NCBI RefSeq assembly: GCF_021018805.1
Contig: NC_086247.1
Location: 94,877,338 to 94,941,337, forward strand
Direction of reading: 5' to 3'
Length of the DNA: 64,000 nt
Origin: Prinia subflava
Lineage: Eukaryota; Chordata; Aves; Passeriformes; Cisticolidae
This document shows positions 61,834 through 64,000 of the stretch, one piece after another. Position 1 is the first letter of the stretch. Every line of letters begins with the position of its first letter. The notes below the pieces were generated by a model that was not told where the DNA came from, ran no database searches, and saw only the letters and a program-made list of their open reading frames with translations. The position numbers and the translations under genes were made by a program.

Positions 61834-62951
61834 AAAGGTTGATGGACAAAAAATTGAAATCTATCTTTTACATGATAGATGAATGTGTATGCATGTACAT
61901 ACATACTAGTATATATGCATATATTTATATATGACAAATAATATAGATGATTGCCTAGTAAGGGCACTGAATTTAGCAATAATTTCAATTTCTGAGAATG
62001 CATTTCAAATCCACAGCAAATACTTCAGCTACTTCTTTTGAGGGTTTGTTGCACCTAAAGCAGGTATGCATTTTCTTTCCTCATGGAGTTAAGCAAGCAC
62101 TTTAGATAGGCAAGAAGGATGCATACAAGATACATATTATTTACCAAATGTCAGAATATGAGTTATTGTAACTGTAAATACCATTATGGAAGAGTGTAAA
62201 ATATTTGTTCAGTTATAATATTATTATTCCGCAGAAGCCTTATAACTCTCTGCTACGTGTATGGAAAAGGAGGTTACCAAAAACCCACCTCAGTTTCATG
62301 TGCGGCGCTGTATTGCGTGATTTCAGATCAGCTAATGTTCCTGGAGCTACAGGTGGCATGTAGTGTAGCTGTCAACATTGTATTTTTTACAATCAACTGC
62401 TTATTATATAACTAGCAACCACCTATTAATTCACATAACCAAAAAAAACCAAAAACAAAACAAAAAAATAAACCTAAAATAAAATAAAATAGCATGACTG
62501 AATTAAAAATGTTTAACTTAATATTGTGCCTTAGGAATCTGTGCCCCCTCCTGGAAACACACCCAAACTACACTCCCGAGCTGGGTTAGCTCCTTAACAC
62601 CGATGCAATGAAGACTGAACAGGTTTCACAAAAAGGTGAAATCCAACTAAGTGTTTTAAAACATTCTTCTGTATAATTATGTCTTACTTTCTTTAGGAAA
62701 AAAAAATGAAAGCCATATTTGTCACATTTGCACATTACTGTGAAGACATGAGAATATAATATGGCTCTATGTACATAATATGCTGTTACTGGTCCATATA
62801 ATAGTCTGTTATTCCTCACCTGTTTAATCCCAATTATTTACCCTGTATTTAGCATTGTAGACGTTGCATGAAACGTTTCTTATAGACTGCCATATGAAAA
62901 GTTAAAAAGCTTGACAGATGTCAGCTTGACTTGTAGCTAGAAAATAGAACT

Positions 62952-62957
62952 AATAAA
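62952..62957 (+). terminator. NFATC1: AATAAA poly(A) signal candidate
   Basis: Canonical hexamer (aactAATAAAgc) followed within 15-50 bases by T/G-rich sequence (ttttgctgg, gagtggttcattttatgg), a good downstream element. Confidence 0.5.
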
Positions 62958-63251
62958 GCAAAATGTTTTGCTGGAAGCTAGTCTTAGAGTGGTTCATTTT
63001 ATGGTATCTTGAAAAATCTTCTTTTCTCGTATAAAATAACATTTTTACAATATATACATATATATCTCCATCTCTTCTATCTGAAGCTGCTTGCATACTG
63101 CTAATATAACCATCTTAGTATGGAAGCAAAGTCTCTTGCCAACAGACTCCTCTTCATTTCCCCACTGCATTTAAAAACACCGCTGCCAAAAAGAGGAAAT
63201 TATATATGATATAATTCTCAGATTTTATTTTCTCATTATTTCAGAAATGTC

Positions 63252-63257
63252 AATAAA
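63252..63257 (+). terminator. NFATC1: AATAAA poly(A) signal candidate, likely distal end
   Basis: Canonical hexamer (gtcAATAAActgtgcatgg), preceded by T-rich sequence (ttttattttctcattattt) and followed by a GT-rich element. Confidence 0.5.
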
Positions 63258-63280
63258 CTGTGCATGGAGGAATCTCTGAT

Positions 63281-64000
63281 TATGCCAAAGCATTTTTTTA
63301 TTCATATACTAAATATTTTGGGTGAGGCTTTAACCATGCGGGACAATGCACACACATACACAGAGGCACATTTGAGCAGTAATTTTAGCATAGTTTTCAA
63401 ATGTATGGTTTGGCTATGTTGCAGCTCCTTCATTCTGATTTTTATTTTCCTCTTTAAGCTACTTTTGAAAAAAAGAAAAATACCCAACCTGTTACTTTTA
63501 AGCCTGGGTAATGGAGGATTATGCATCTGTTGTATATGTATTCATAAAATAAAAACGAAAGCAGAAATATTTCCTGTATGAGATTGCTATCTTGTTTCTG
63601 GTTGTTGTGCCTTGTATGGTTGTTGCATCTTCGTATGAGTGTTACTGTCAGTTTAGGAAAATAGTTCTCATCAACCTTTTTGAAAATAAAGCAAAACCAA
63701 AAAGCCACAACACTTTAAACTTGGAGCATAGGTATGTTCAAAAATACTTTTGCCAGGGATGATTCTCACTATTAAAAAGAGCCCTTTGGATGAATTTTAA
63801 GTGGTGAAACAAGCTATCTTATTAATCGTGCAACAAAGCACTTGGCATATGTGTGCATTGCATGGACAACAGTTTCTTTTGCCCTCCCTGGAACTATTTC
63901 TGAAATGCGTGGGTTGCTAAGGGTAGGCTTGGGATCTGTGGCCTTCAGTGCAGTAGATATGAGAGACATTTTTGTTAGGCTGGAGGCTTTGGTAGCCCTG
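63281..64000 (+). other. 3' flank of NFATC1 or extended 3'UTR
   Basis: No gene is recognised. A further AATAAA at 63685-63690 could serve a still longer transcript. Otherwise it is AT-rich single-copy sequence with short, random open frames on both strands. Confidence 0.5.

Larger units (their letters stand above)
61090..63280 (+). other. NFATC1: NFATC1 3' untranslated region (end approximate)
   Basis: AT-rich sequence after the stop with no long open frame. AATAAA occurs at 61828, 62467, 62952 and 63252. A TA/TG-alternating stretch lies at about 61888-61932 and an A-rich AAAATAAAATAAAAT tract near 62450-62490. The 3' end is placed near 63280 because 63252-63257 is followed by GT-rich sequence (ctgtgcatggagg). 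The 62952 signal, also followed by G/T-rich sequence, would end the message about 300 bases earlier. The exact cleavage site cannot be read from sequence. Confidence 0.65.

Noticed and set aside
1..64000. Operons, Shine-Dalgarno sites, CRISPR arrays, prophage or plasmid features
   Set aside because: The window is spliced vertebrate DNA; no such features are present.
1..64000. tRNA, rRNA or snRNA genes
   Set aside because: No cloverleaf boxes or conserved snRNA sequences were recognised by eye; a covariance-model scan would be decisive.

Overview
This window is vertebrate, and most likely avian, genomic DNA. It covers the 3' half of one gene, NFATC1 (nuclear factor of activated T cells, cytoplasmic 1), on the + strand. 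Bird is favoured because the interspersed repeats I recognise are bird-type: two CR1 LINE 3' ends (one per strand) and two LTRs of families I know from bird genomes. Repeat density is low. I cannot name the species.

Five NFATC1 coding exons are visible, all with consensus GT-AG borders and compatible phases: 1477-1617, 17025-17080, 18315-18447, 30936-31622 and 61040-61089 (stop TAG at 61087-61089). Spliced, they encode about 355 residues. These are the second (IPT/TIG-like) half of the Rel-homology DNA-binding region with the basic KRKR nuclear-localisation cluster, the long Ser/Pro/Gln-rich C-terminal transactivation segment with two sumoylation motifs, and the short NFAT C-terminal motif ending VNEIIRNDLSS. 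From the VPIIK motif to the stop there are 245 residues, against 246 in human NFATc1 isoform C as I recall it. The N-terminal regulatory (calcineurin-binding) region and first half of the Rel region lie upstream of the window.

Layout: 1-1476 is the end of an upstream intron. 1618-17024 is a 15.4 kb intron with two solo-type LTRs (8209-9168 on -, 11464-12197 on +) and a motif-rich, CpG-enriched patch (13144-13497). 17081-18314 is a 1.2 kb intron. 18448-30935 is a 12.5 kb intron whose first 65 bases can be read as the tail of the short NFATc1/A-type isoform, followed by AATAAA signals; it also holds both CR1 ends and a 65-nt hairpin. 31623-61039 is a 29.4 kb intron before a terminal exon with only 50 coding bases; it holds hexanucleotide and ATT microsatellites, nested inverted repeats and a decayed non-LTR reverse transcriptase fossil that looks L1-like rather than CR1-like. 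From 61090 runs an AT-rich 3'UTR with several poly(A) signals, most plausibly ending near 62.96-63.28 kb, then 3' flank.

No second protein gene, RNA gene, CRISPR array or prokaryotic-type system is supported. I found no previously undescribed biological system. The points most worth checking are the intronic short-isoform end, the LINE fossil, the hairpins and the possible enhancer patch.
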